DNA of 32,087 nucleotides, taken from assembly GCF_004296405.1 (NCBI RefSeq), contig NZ_PSRR01000062.1:1-32087 (forward strand). The letters are read 5' to 3'. Positions 25,560 through 32,087 of the stretch are shown piece after piece; the stretch's first letter is position 1; each line of letters begins with the position of its first letter. The translations under genes were made by a program, and so were the position numbers. The notes beneath the pieces were generated by a model, which saw nothing but the letters and a program-made list of their open reading frames with translations, was not told the origin of the DNA and made no database searches. This stretch comes from Bradyrhizobium sp. Leo170. GTDB taxonomy: Bacteria; Pseudomonadota; Alphaproteobacteria; Rhizobiales; Xanthobacteraceae.

Positions 25560-25765
25560 GCGCACAAGTACCGGGATTTTGCGGGCTTTCGGCGCGACCA
25601 AATAACCGCGCGTTCACCATGACGAAGAACTCCAAATCCTCGTCAGGCAAATCAGCCCGCTCATCAAGTTCCCTTACACCTTTGCTGCCTTAGTCATGCT
25701 CCCGGGTTGGGCTGCCATCGCCGTGCGGCGTTGGCAGTCTGGGGTAAGCGTAAGCAGTCAAGCGT
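25560..25765. other. Intergenic region upstream of the pilus operon
   Basis: This 206-base gap separates metC from cpaB. An ATG at 25618 opens a 24-codon serine-rich frame (MTKNSKSSSGKSARSSSSL) that I do not call a gene. No Flp pilin gene, often found just upstream of cpa genes, is present. A clear hairpin at 25712-25737 is listed separately. The cpaBCDE promoter probably lies here or further upstream. Confidence 0.4.
25712..25737 (+). promoter_or_regulatory. Hairpin in the leader of cpaB
   Basis: CTGCCA-T-CGCC-GTGC-GGCG-T-TGGCAG forms a 10-base-pair stem with one T-T mismatch and a 4-base loop. It ends 28 bases before the cpaB ATG and has no following T run, so it is not a simple terminator. 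It could affect translation or mRNA stability of the pilus operon, or be an operator. Confidence 0.4.
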
Positions 25766-26563
25766 ATGAATATCGCACGTATCGTCGTCCTGACCATCGC
25801 GCTTGGTGCGGGCGGCGTCGCGGCCTATTTGGTCCGCCAGCCCGAGACCAAGCCTGGTCCGGCCGAGCCGGTCGCGCAGCAACTGCCGACCGTCGAAGTT
25901 CTGGTCGCGCAGTCCGATATCGGCCTCGGCCAATCGGTCAAGCAGGAGAACCTGCAATGGCAGGCTTGGCCGGCCGCGACCGCGAGCAACAATTTCATCC
26001 GCCGTAACGACAGGCCAGATGCCATCAAGGACGTGATCGGCTCGATCGCGCGCGCGCCGCTCATCGCCGGCGAGCCGATCCGGGAGCAGAAGCTCGTCAA
26101 GGCGGACGGATCGGGCTTCATGGCGGCGATCCTGCCCCCTGGCAGCCGCGCGGTCTCGACGGAAATCTCGGCAGAGACCGCTGCAGGCGGCTTCATCCTG
26201 CCGAACGACCGCGTCGACGTCATCCTCAGCAGGCGCGAGAAGAACCCGGACCAGCACAGCGCGGATCTCGTCCGTTCGGAGATTATCCTGAACAATATCC
26301 GCGTGCTCGCCATCGATCAGGCGCCGAAGGAGAAGGACGGTGCCAATTCCCTGCTCGGCAAGACCGTCACGCTTGAATTGAAGCCCGAGCAGACCGAGAC
26401 GCTGGCGCGGTCGCGCCAATCCGGCGTCCTGTCGCTCGCGCTGCGCAGCATCGCCGACGTCAACGTCGCCGACAGCGCCTCCCAAGATCAGCCCCCGAAG
26501 CGGGGCCAGAGCATCAACGTGGTTCGCTACGGCGTCCCGAGCTCGACAACGACACAGAAGTGA
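25766..26563 (+). CDS. cpaB: Flp pilus assembly protein CpaB (RcpC)
   Basis: This 265-residue protein has an N-terminal membrane segment (about residues 4-22, IARIVVLTIALGAGGVAAYL) and a SAF-type domain (about 42-110; VLVAQSDIGLGQSVKQENLQ). The typical CpaB C-terminal region follows, with TEISAETAAGGFILPNDRVDVIL and GKTVTLELKPEQTETLARSRQSG. CpaB is a periplasmic part of the Tad/Flp type IVb pilus machine, thought to act with the secretin. ATG at 25766 lacks a strong ribosome site. First gene of cpaBCDE; its stop overlaps a GTG of the next gene, though that gene probably starts at 26578. Confidence 0.93.
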   Translation: MNIARIVVLTIALGAGGVAAYLVRQPETKPGPAEPVAQQLPTVEVLVAQSDIGLGQSVKQENLQWQAWPAATASNNFIRRNDRPDAIKDVIGSIARAPLIAGEPIREQKLVKADGSGFMAAILPPGSRAVSTEISAETAAGGFILPNDRVDVILSRREKNPDQHSADLVRSEIILNNIRVLAIDQAPKEKDGANSLLGKTVTLELKPEQTETLARSRQSGVLSLALRSIADVNVADSASQDQPPKRGQSINVVRYGVPSSTTTQK

Positions 26564-26577
26564 GAAGGACGCCTGCC

Positions 26578-28029
26578 ATGAAATGCGGTCGAACCAGATT
26601 TGCGATGCGGTCTTCGCTGGTCCGCATCCTCTTGCTTTCGGCCGCGGCCGCACTGGCGTTCTCGCCGGTCATTGCCGCCGATTCCGAGACCCAAGGCGCG
26701 CAACCGGTTGCCAGTTCGCCGGCCAAGACCCGATTCCTGGCGCTCGGCGTCGGCAAATCCGTGATCGTCGATCTGCCGCGCGACGTGAAGGACGTCCTGG
26801 TCGCCGATCCCAAGATCGCCAACGCCGTCGTCCGCTCGGCGCAGCGTGCCTACATCATCGGCGCGGCGGTCGGGCAGACCAACGTCGTGTTCTTCGATGC
26901 CGACGGCCAGCAGGTCGCCGCCTATGACATCGCGGTGAAGCGCGACCTCAACGGCGTGCGCGCCGCGCTGAAGCAGACGCTGCCGGGCATCCAGATCGAA
27001 GGCGTCGGCGACGGCGTGATCCTGACCGGTTCGGTGTCGTCTCCGATCGAGGCCCAGCAGGCCGGTGACCTCGCGGCGCGGCTGGTCGGCGGCGCCGACA
27101 AGGTCGTCAACTCCATCACGGTGCGCGGCCGCGACCAGGTGATGCTGAAGGTCAATGTTTCCGAAGTGCGGCGCGACATCGTCAAGCAGATGGGCGTCGA
27201 TCTTTCGGCCAACATGAACTACGGCACGGCGATCGTGAACTTCAACAACTCCAACCCGTTTACGGCCTTTGGCCGCCCGCTGGTGCCAGACAATGGCGGC
27301 ACTGTCGCCGCGGTCGCCAAGGGCCTCCCGACCGTCACCGCCACCTTGCGCGCGATGGAAAGCGCGGGCGTGGCGCGAACGCTGGCCGAGCCCAACCTGA
27401 CCGCGATCTCCGGGGAATCGGCGACCTTCATCGCCGGCGGCGAATTTCCGATCCCCGCCGGCTATTCCTGCGATCCGGTCACGCATGTCTGCACGACCCA
27501 GATCCAGTTCAAGAAGTTCGGCATCTCCCTCAACTTCACCCCGGTGGTGCTGACCGAAGGCCGCATCAGCCTGCGCGTCATGACGGAAGTGTCCGAGCTC
27601 TCCACCGACAATGCCATCACGCTGAACCAGGGCGGCACGTCGCTGACCGTTCCTTCGATCACCACCCGCCGCGCCGAGACCACGCTGGAAATCCCCTCCG
27701 GCGGCTCGATGGCGATGGCCGGCCTGATCCAGCAGAAGACCAAGCAGGCCATCAACGGCATGCCCGGCGTCGACCAGTTGCCCATCCTTGGCGCGCTGTT
27801 CAGGAGCCAGGACTTCGTCAACAACGAGACCGAGCTGATGGTGCTGGTGACGCCCTATGTCGTGCGTGCGGTCGCCCAGAAGGAATTGTCGCGGCCCGAT
27901 GACGGGTTCGCGCCGGCGGCCGATTCGCAATCGACGCTGCTCGCCCGCATCAACCGCATCTACGGTGTGGCGGCGCGCGCCGAGCCGGTCGGAGCCTATC
28001 CCGCCAATTTCGGCTTCATCATTGACTGA
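26578..28029 (+). CDS. cpaC: Flp pilus secretin CpaC (RcpA)
   Basis: This is the outer-membrane secretin of the Tad/Flp pilus, 483 residues. A signal peptide (LLLSAAAALAFSPVIAADS) is followed by the pilus-type N-domain (VGKSVIVDLPRDVKDVLVAD), a BON-like domain (about 120-190, with GVGDGVILTGSVSSPIEAQQA) and the secretin core (about 255-430). Core motifs are AEPNLTAISGESATFIAGGE, PSITTRRAETTLEIPSGGS and the end motif TELMVLVTPYVV. I chose ATG at 26578, with AAGGA about 9 bases upstream, over a GTG at 26560 that overlaps the cpaB stop. It would form the pore through which the pilus leaves the cell. Confidence 0.95.
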   Translation: MKCGRTRFAMRSSLVRILLLSAAAALAFSPVIAADSETQGAQPVASSPAKTRFLALGVGKSVIVDLPRDVKDVLVADPKIANAVVRSAQRAYIIGAAVGQTNVVFFDADGQQVAAYDIAVKRDLNGVRAALKQTLPGIQIEGVGDGVILTGSVSSPIEAQQAGDLAARLVGGADKVVNSITVRGRDQVMLKVNVSEVRRDIVKQMGVDLSANMNYGTAIVNFNNSNPFTAFGRPLVPDNGGTVAAVAKGLPTVTATLRAMESAGVARTLAEPNLTAISGESATFIAGGEFPIPAGYSCDPVTHVCTTQIQFKKFGISLNFTPVVLTEGRISLRVMTEVSELSTDNAITLNQGGTSLTVPSITTRRAETTLEIPSGGSMAMAGLIQQKTKQAINGMPGVDQLPILGALFRSQDFVNNETELMVLVTPYVVRAVAQKELSRPDDGFAPAADSQSTLLARINRIYGVAARAEPVGAYPANFGFIID

Positions 28030-28045
28030 GCTTGGGGGCGCGACG

Positions 28046-28780
28046 ATGACGGGCAGAGCACATCACCATCGCATATTGTACCGGCTGGGCGCCCTCGTCG
28101 GCCTGTCGGTCGCGCTTGCTGCCTGCCGCAGTGGCGGCGATGACCTTACGACCGCGACCGTTCCCAACGACTACCGTCTGCGGCATCCGATTGCCGTCAC
28201 CGAAGCCGATCGCTCGATGGTCATCTTTGTCGGGCCCGGCCGGGCCGGCCTGACCGCTCCGCAGCGCGCCGATGTGATGGGACTGGCGCGAACGTGGACC
28301 CGCGAAGGCACCGGCGCGATCATCGCCGAGGTGCCGGTCGACACGCCGAATGCGCGGGCGGCCGGCGCGACCTATCAGGAAATCCGCTCGCTGCTCGCGG
28401 CCGGGGGCGTGCCCGCGCGCTCCATCACGCTGCGCAATTACCATCCCGACGATCCGCGCACGCTGGCGACGATCCGCCTGAGCTATCCGAAGATCACCGC
28501 GGTCGCTGGTCCCTGCGGGTTGTGGCCGGAGGATCTCGGCCCTTCGATCGACAATTACGGCTACAACCAGAACAAGCCCTACTACAATCTGGGTTGCGCG
28601 AGCCAGCGCAACCTGGCGGCGATGATCGACAATCCCGCCGACCTCGAACAGCCCCGCGCCGAGACGCCGGCCTACTCGCCGCGGCGTGACGTGGCGTTCG
28701 AGAAGTACCGAAAGGGTGTTTCGACCACCACCACCTATCCCGAAGCCGACAACGCCAAGCTCAGCAATACAGGCAAATGA
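28046..28780 (+). CDS. cpaD: Flp pilus assembly lipoprotein CpaD
   Basis: This is a 244-residue lipoprotein of the CpaD family. The lipobox is SVALAAC with the lipidated cysteine at C27. NDYRLRHPIAVTEADRSMVIF and FGCASQRNLAAMIDNPADLEQPR-like sequences are typical of CpaD (here LGCASQRNLAAMIDNPADL). The family supports secretin assembly at the outer membrane. ATG at 28046 follows GGGGG about 9 bases upstream, 16 bases after the cpaC stop. Its stop overlaps the cpaE start (ATGA), implying coupled translation. The alphaproteobacterial CpaD is distinct from the TadD-type TPR protein encoded nearby. Confidence 0.93.
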   Translation: MTGRAHHHRILYRLGALVGLSVALAACRSGGDDLTTATVPNDYRLRHPIAVTEADRSMVIFVGPGRAGLTAPQRADVMGLARTWTREGTGAIIAEVPVDTPNARAAGATYQEIRSLLAAGGVPARSITLRNYHPDDPRTLATIRLSYPKITAVAGPCGLWPEDLGPSIDNYGYNQNKPYYNLGCASQRNLAAMIDNPADLEQPRAETPAYSPRRDVAFEKYRKGVSTTTTYPEADNAKLSNTGK

Positions 28781-30066
28781 TCAGCCGCGCCCAACATCCT
28801 GACAACGAGACCGACGCCGCGCCGCACGCCGACGACTATATCGCCCCTGCCCCGCGCGTGTCGGTGCAGGCGTTCTGCGCGACGGTGGCGACCGCAACAA
28901 CCGTGAAGGCCGCGAGCGAGGATCGCCGTCTCGCCAACGCGCATCTCTCGGTGCATATGGGCGGCATCGCTGCGGCGATCGACGCCTATCACACGGCACC
29001 GACCCCGAACGTCATCTTGCTCGAGACCGAGAGCGGCAGCGACTTCCTCGCCGGCCTCGACGAGCTTGCAACCGTTTGTGACGCCGGCACCCGCGTTGTC
29101 GTGATCGGCAGGGCCGACGACAAGGCGCCCTATCGCGAACTGGTGCGCCGCGGCGTCAACGACTATGTGGTCGGCCCGGTCGAGGTGCTCGACGTGGTGC
29201 GCTCGATCTGCGGCCTGTTCTCGGCGTCCGAGGCAATCACTGTCGGCAGGATGATCGCGGTCTGCGGCGCCAAGGGCGGCGTCGGCGCGTCCACGGTCGC
29301 GCATAACATCGCCTGGGCGATCGCGCGCGACGTCGGGCTTGATTCGGTCGTGATCGATCTCGACCTCGCGTTCGGCACAGCCAGCCTCGATTACAATCAG
29401 GACCCGGTCCAGGGCATCGCCAATGCGGTGTTCCAGGCGGAGCGCCCGGACAGCGCGCTGATGGAGCGCCTGCTTGCGAAATGCACCGACCATCTCAGCC
29501 TGCTGGCGGCGCCGGTGACGCTGGAGCAGGTCTATGATTTCGGCGCCGACGCCTTCGACGCCATCTTCGACACGCTGCGCATGACGACGCCCTGCATCGT
29601 GCTCGACGTGCCCCACCAATGGACCGCCTGGACGCGCCGCGCCCTGATCGGCGCCGACGACATCCTGATCGTCGCCGAGCCCGATCTGGCCAACATGCGC
29701 AACACCAAGAACATGATGAACACGCTGAAGGCGGCGCGGCCCAACGACCGTCCCCCGCTGTACTGCCTCAATCAGGTCGGCATGACCAAGCGGCCGGAGA
29801 TCGAGGTGCGCGCCTTCGCCAAGACCATCGACAGCCAGCCGATCGCCGCCATCCCCTTCGATTCGAAGCTGTTCGGCACCGCCGCCAATAACGGCCAGAT
29901 GATCGCGGAGATCGCCAGCAATCATCGCATCACCAAGACGTTCCTGCAGATCGCGCAGCGGATGACCGGGCGCGCCGACACAAGGACACAGCGCAATTCG
30001 CTGTTGTCGCCGATCATCAAGAAACTGCGCGCGGTCGGTGCCCGATCGAAAGGCGTCTCGGCCTAG
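28777..30066 (+). CDS. cpaE: Flp pilus localisation ATPase CpaE (TadZ-like)
   Basis: This 429-residue protein has an N-terminal receiver-like domain (about 28-150) and a ParA/MinD-type ATPase domain (about 157-400). The deviant Walker A reads GAKGGVGAST (164-173): the signature lysine K166 is kept, but the usual GK-T lysine is alanine. VVIDLDLAFG is the switch/Walker B region. CpaE/TadZ proteins place the pilus machine, often at a cell pole. The ATG overlaps the cpaD stop. In most tad loci cpaF (the secretion ATPase) follows directly; here the next gene is a convergent TPR lipoprotein only 10 bases away, so the operon ends at cpaE. Confidence 0.93.
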   Translation: MISRAQHPDNETDAAPHADDYIAPAPRVSVQAFCATVATATTVKAASEDRRLANAHLSVHMGGIAAAIDAYHTAPTPNVILLETESGSDFLAGLDELATVCDAGTRVVVIGRADDKAPYRELVRRGVNDYVVGPVEVLDVVRSICGLFSASEAITVGRMIAVCGAKGGVGASTVAHNIAWAIARDVGLDSVVIDLDLAFGTASLDYNQDPVQGIANAVFQAERPDSALMERLLAKCTDHLSLLAAPVTLEQVYDFGADAFDAIFDTLRMTTPCIVLDVPHQWTAWTRRALIGADDILIVAEPDLANMRNTKNMMNTLKAARPNDRPPLYCLNQVGMTKRPEIEVRAFAKTIDSQPIAAIPFDSKLFGTAANNGQMIAEIASNHRITKTFLQIAQRMTGRADTRTQRNSLLSPIIKKLRAVGARSKGVSA

Positions 30067-30076
30067 CCCCCGCGTG

Positions 30077-30901
30077 TCAATCTGACTCGGCGGCCGCCGC
30101 CACCGGGATCTTCTCGCCGCCCCGCGGCCCTTCCTTGCGGGCCAGCACACGCTTCAATGCCGCGACATTGGCGGCGGCTTCCTCCGGCGGCACATCCGCC
30201 TTCACGATGCTCTCCGCCTCGCCGGTGCGGCCCTGCAGGCCGACCGCGAGCGCCAAATTGGCCTTGATCCGCTGATGGTTCGGCGCGCGGCTGCGGGCTT
30301 TGCGCAGCGTCTCCTCGGCTTGCGGCAATTCCTTCGACAGCACATAGGACAGCCCGAGATTGGACAGCACCGACGGCTCATCGGGTGCGATCTTGAGCGC
30401 GCTCGCATAGTATTGCCGCGCCTCGTCGTGGCGGTCGAGCTGATCGAGCGCCGCCCCCTGCGCGGACAGGATCCGCCAATCCGGATCATCCGGGCTGTGG
30501 GCGCGGCCGAGCACGTCGAAGGCCTGCTGGAAATTACCGTTGTCGGCGAGCGCCCGCCCATAGCCGGCGAGCAGCGCCTTGTTGTTCGGCTGGGTCATCG
30601 AGGCCTGCTCGAGGATGGCGACCGCCTGCGCGCGCTGCCCGGTGGCGCGCAGCGCCTTGGCGTATTGCAACGCTGCTGCGGCATCCTTCGGATCGGCCTT
30701 GAAGCGCTCTTGGTAGGTCTCGAGGTCGCGCCGCGGGTCGGCGGTTGGCCGGCTGGCCTCAGCCGTGTCGCCGAGCGATCCCGTGATGTCCGAAGGGCTG
30801 GATGTCTGGCAGCCGCTAAGCGCCAGCACCAGGGCCGCCGATGCTGCCGCGCCGACGAGGAGCCTTGCGGCGGAGGATCGGTGAAGCAACTTCTGGGACA
30901 T
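30077..30901 (-). CDS. TadD-like TPR lipoprotein
   Basis: This 274-residue protein has a lipobox, LALSGC, with the lipidated cysteine at C31, followed by a run of tetratricopeptide repeats from about residue 60 to 245. Examples are AAALQYAKALRATGQRAQAV, DWRILSAQGAALDQLDRHDE and PSVLSNLGLSYVLSKELPQA. Length and layout match TadD-type proteins, which help assemble the Tad secretin; placement next to cpaBCDE supports this. It is convergent with cpaE. The ATG at 30901 has AGGG about 8 bases upstream. A perfect dyad lies 42 bases before the start (30944-30966). A general TPR lipoprotein role cannot be ruled out. Confidence 0.88.
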   Translation of the reverse strand: MSQKLLHRSSAARLLVGAAASAALVLALSGCQTSSPSDITGSLGDTAEASRPTADPRRDLETYQERFKADPKDAAAALQYAKALRATGQRAQAVAILEQASMTQPNNKALLAGYGRALADNGNFQQAFDVLGRAHSPDDPDWRILSAQGAALDQLDRHDEARQYYASALKIAPDEPSVLSNLGLSYVLSKELPQAEETLRKARSRAPNHQRIKANLALAVGLQGRTGEAESIVKADVPPEEAAANVAALKRVLARKEGPRGGEKIPVAAAAESD

Positions 30902-30943
30902 GTACCCTGACCACGGTCGGCGATTGCCCAGAATGCTTCGCAG

Positions 30944-30966
30944 CTTAACCCTAAATCCGGGTTAAG
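30944..30966. promoter_or_regulatory. Dyad upstream of the TadD-like gene
   Basis: Perfect 8-base arms CTTAACCC and GGGTTAAG are separated by seven bases (TAAATCC). The element sits 42 to 65 bases before the ATG, a natural operator position. It contains two TTAA cores, as CtrA sites do, but in inverted order and 13 bases apart, not the standard TTAA-N7-TTAA. So CtrA control is only a possibility. Confidence 0.4.
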
Positions 30967-31051
30967 AGAGTTCCGTCCGCGGCAGATATCGATCAACCCT
31001 GCCGCTCACCTCGCCGCTGGAGAGTCTCATTGGCCGCGGCGCGCGCCACGC

Positions 31052-31297
31052 CTAATCGACGAACTGAGCGCCGAACTCGCAGCCGATCCGCCAGGCGAGA
31101 CGGCATTGGCGCGGGCTGCCGTTCGAAAGGATGATGGTGAATTCAGAGGGAATTTCCGCATATTCGGCGATCACCTTGACGCCGCCATCGGAGATGTCCG
31201 TGATCATGCAGTCCCGCGGCAGGGTGCCGGTGCCGAACTGGATCTTGGCGAGACTCCTGCACAGACGACGCTCGCTCTTACGTCGATTGACGAACAT
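31052..31297 (-). CDS. PilZ-domain protein (likely c-di-GMP binding)
   Basis: This 81-residue protein consists of a single PilZ domain. The RxxxR motif is at R6-R10 (RRKSERR) and the D-x-S-x-x-G motif is D34-S36-G39 (DISDGG), the two signatures for cyclic di-GMP binding. It has no signal peptide or membrane segment. Short single-domain PilZ proteins act as c-di-GMP-responsive adaptors. Lying upstream of the TadD-like gene on the same strand and near cpaBCDE, it might tie pilus or surface behaviour to c-di-GMP, but the 150-base gap suggests it has its own transcript. ATG at 31297 follows a G-rich stretch. Confidence 0.9.
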   Translation of the reverse strand: MFVNRRKSERRLCRSLAKIQFGTGTLPRDCMITDISDGGVKVIAEYAEIPSEFTIILSNGSPRQCRLAWRIGCEFGAQFVD

Positions 31298-31520
31298 GTC
31301 GACCCCCAGCCCCTACTCATTGATTAGCCCGTTTGTTCTCCTGCTGTAGCGAGAAATCGTTGGAATCTGGCTAGCAGGACTGCTCGCAGTTGAACTGTCG
31401 CCTTCAAACTCCATTTACCGGCTCTGCCGGCCTTTTCCTCGAAATGACGCAATCTCAAGCAAACGAGGGCTAGGCGCAGGTGAATTCCTGTGTCCATTCC
31501 TTGGGAACAAATGGGTTGAT
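31298..31520. other. Intergenic stretch without a gene
   Basis: I see no gene here. A small hairpin, ccgg-ctctg-ccgg (31418-31430), is followed by ccttttcc and might be a weak terminator on the plus strand. The PilZ promoter should be near 31300-31370. Confidence 0.3.
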
Positions 31521-31580
31521 CGCTCCCTGCGAAAGCACGGACCCATAACCACAGGGAGCTGTTGTGGCACGAGCAAGCGG
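31521..31580 (+). repeat. Dispersed repeat, copy 2 (inverted partner of 1-60)
   Basis: The sequence around acccataaccacagggag, followed by gttgtggcacgagcaagcgg, is the reverse complement of the first 60 bases of the window with only a few differences. It directly abuts the next repeat (31597 on). It is non-coding. Confidence 0.7.
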
Positions 31581-31596
31581 TTGCGCTTGAAGCTGT

Positions 31597-31713
31597 AGGG
31601 TGGGCAAAGGCGCACTTGCGCCGTGCCCACCACCCAGCGCCGCGCTCGCGATGGTGGGCACGCTTCCGCCTTCGCTCGTTGAGCTACGGCGGACAAGTCG
31701 CTTTGCCCACCCT
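31597..31713. repeat. Inverted-repeat element with gggtgggcaaag ends
   Basis: Perfect 13-base terminal arms, agggtgggcaaag (31597-31609) and ctttgcccaccct (31701-31713), bound a 117-base element. Inside are further pairing segments such as gtgcccacca and tggtgggcac. I recall this as a frequent Bradyrhizobium intergenic element. It has no transposase and is MITE-like in form. Confidence 0.75.
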
Positions 31714-31757
31714 GCGGCGTCGCCGCAAGTCTGATTCAATTTTCAAACCGCAGGCCT

Positions 31758-31840
31758 GTAGGACGGGTAGAGCGAAGCGAAACCCATCGCGATGGAGTAA
31801 GCGGTGCCAATGATGGGTTTCGCTTCTCTACCCATCCTAC
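31758..31840. repeat. Inverted-repeat element with gtaggatgggtag-type ends
   Basis: The left arm (31758-31788) starts gtaggacgggtagagcgaag and the right arm (31812-31840) ends cttctctacccatcctac. The arms are imperfect complements over about 29 bases around a 23-base centre. It is non-coding. I recall it as a common repeat of this genus. Confidence 0.75.
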
Positions 31841-31872
31841 GATGTCGTCCCTGCTTTCGCCAGGACGACGCT

Positions 31873-31948
31873 GTCATTGCGAGCGCAGCGAAGCAATCCA
31901 TGGCGCCGCAAGTGGAGGCATGGATTGCTTCGCTACGCTCGCAATGAC
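31873..31948. repeat. Inverted-repeat element with gtcattgcgagcg ends
   Basis: The left arm (31873-31900) starts gtcattgcgagcgcagcgaa; the right arm (31921-31948) ends cgctacgctcgcaatgac. The arms complement at 27 of 28 positions around a 20-base centre. This is a well-known high-copy repeat type in Bradyrhizobium, by recollection. It would form a very stable hairpin. Confidence 0.8.
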
Positions 31949-31979
31949 GGGGTGAGGTCTGATTCAAATTTCAAACAGC

Positions 31980-32087
31980 GGAGGGATGTGAGTCCGCATT
32001 CTCGCGGCGCATTTGCGTCCGAGCTTTGCATCTCGCTTCACCCTCTCATCGCATAGAGGGCGCAGGGAAAGCCGGGTGCCGGTTGCA
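31980..32087. repeat. Start of a further repeat, cut by the window end
   Basis: The sequence from about 31990, with tttgcgtccgagctttgcat and then catagagggcgcagggaaag, resembles another common Bradyrhizobium intergenic repeat that I recall. A short hairpin, ccctct-catcgcat-agaggg (32041-32060), lies in it. The element is incomplete here, so the assignment is tentative. Confidence 0.4.

Larger units (their letters stand above)
31730..31976. repeat. Direct repeats flanking two inverted-repeat elements
   Basis: The 19-base sequence tctgattcaattttcaaac at 31730-31748 recurs as tctgattcaaatttcaaac at 31958-31976, with one difference. The pair encloses the two inverted-repeat elements at 31758-31840 and 31873-31948. 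Much longer than a usual target-site duplication, it is more likely part of a composite repeat unit. Confidence 0.65.

Noticed and set aside
25618..25692. 24-codon serine-rich frame, and an overlapping hydrophobic frame (about 25619-25765) before cpaB
   Set aside because: Too short, without a clear ribosome site or family; neither resembles a Flp pilin or a CpaA peptidase.
31470..31739. 89-codon minus-strand frame in the repeat region
   Set aside because: It lies inside dispersed repeats, so the sequence is explained by the elements and not by selection for a protein.
31597..31976. CRISPR-like array suggested by several short repeats
   Set aside because: The repeats are of different sequence, palindromic and irregularly spaced, with no constant repeat-spacer pattern and no cas genes.

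Overview
The window looks like a chromosomal piece of a high-GC alphaproteobacterium of the order Hyphomicrobiales, most likely Bradyrhizobium or a close relative. This rests on uniformly GC-rich codon use, an aapJQMP general amino acid transporter next to metC, a NodT-type outer membrane factor, an alphaproteobacterial Tad/Cpa pilus locus, and several interspersed repeat types that I recall from Bradyrhizobium genomes. The genus is an inference; no rRNA or other marker gene is present.

Layout. (1) 1-60 is a dispersed repeat whose inverted copy lies at 31521-31580. (2) 98-6802, minus strand, is a five-gene operon read from right to left: a periplasmic amino-acid-binding protein, a permease-ATPase fusion, an acetamidase/formamidase, a second such amidase fused to an AraC-type regulator, and a RidA-family protein. 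Together they suggest uptake of a polar amino acid or amide and its hydrolysis under control of a regulator that is part of the enzyme. (3) 6993-7242 is a small secreted-protein gene that appears broken by two frameshifts; 7500-7682 is a small hypothetical gene; 7846-7919 is tRNA-Cys(GCA). (4) 7964-8683 encodes a DTW-domain tRNA-modifying enzyme. (5) 8718-17954, minus strand, is a complete tripartite efflux operon: outer membrane factor, adaptor, and two different RND pumps of the MdtB/MdtC type, with a palindromic repeat inside the operon. (6) 18440-19474 is cysK, convergent with aapP across a hairpin. (7) 19535-24048, minus strand, is aapJQMP; its AapM carries an apparent insertion of about 125 residues. 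(8) 24366-25559 is metC, divergent from aapJ. (9) 25766-30066 is cpaBCDE of a Tad/Flp pilus, followed by a convergent TadD-like TPR lipoprotein (30077-30901) and a PilZ protein (31052-31297). No flp pilin, cpaA, cpaF, tadB or tadC lies in the window. (10) 31298-32087 has no convincing gene and is mostly a mosaic of inverted-repeat elements.

Most of the window is ordinary housekeeping and transport. The points most worth a second look are the regulator-amidase fusion with its adjacent stand-alone paralogue, the doubly frameshifted small gene, the AapM insertion, the split pilus locus, and the repeat mosaic with its long-range inverted pair.
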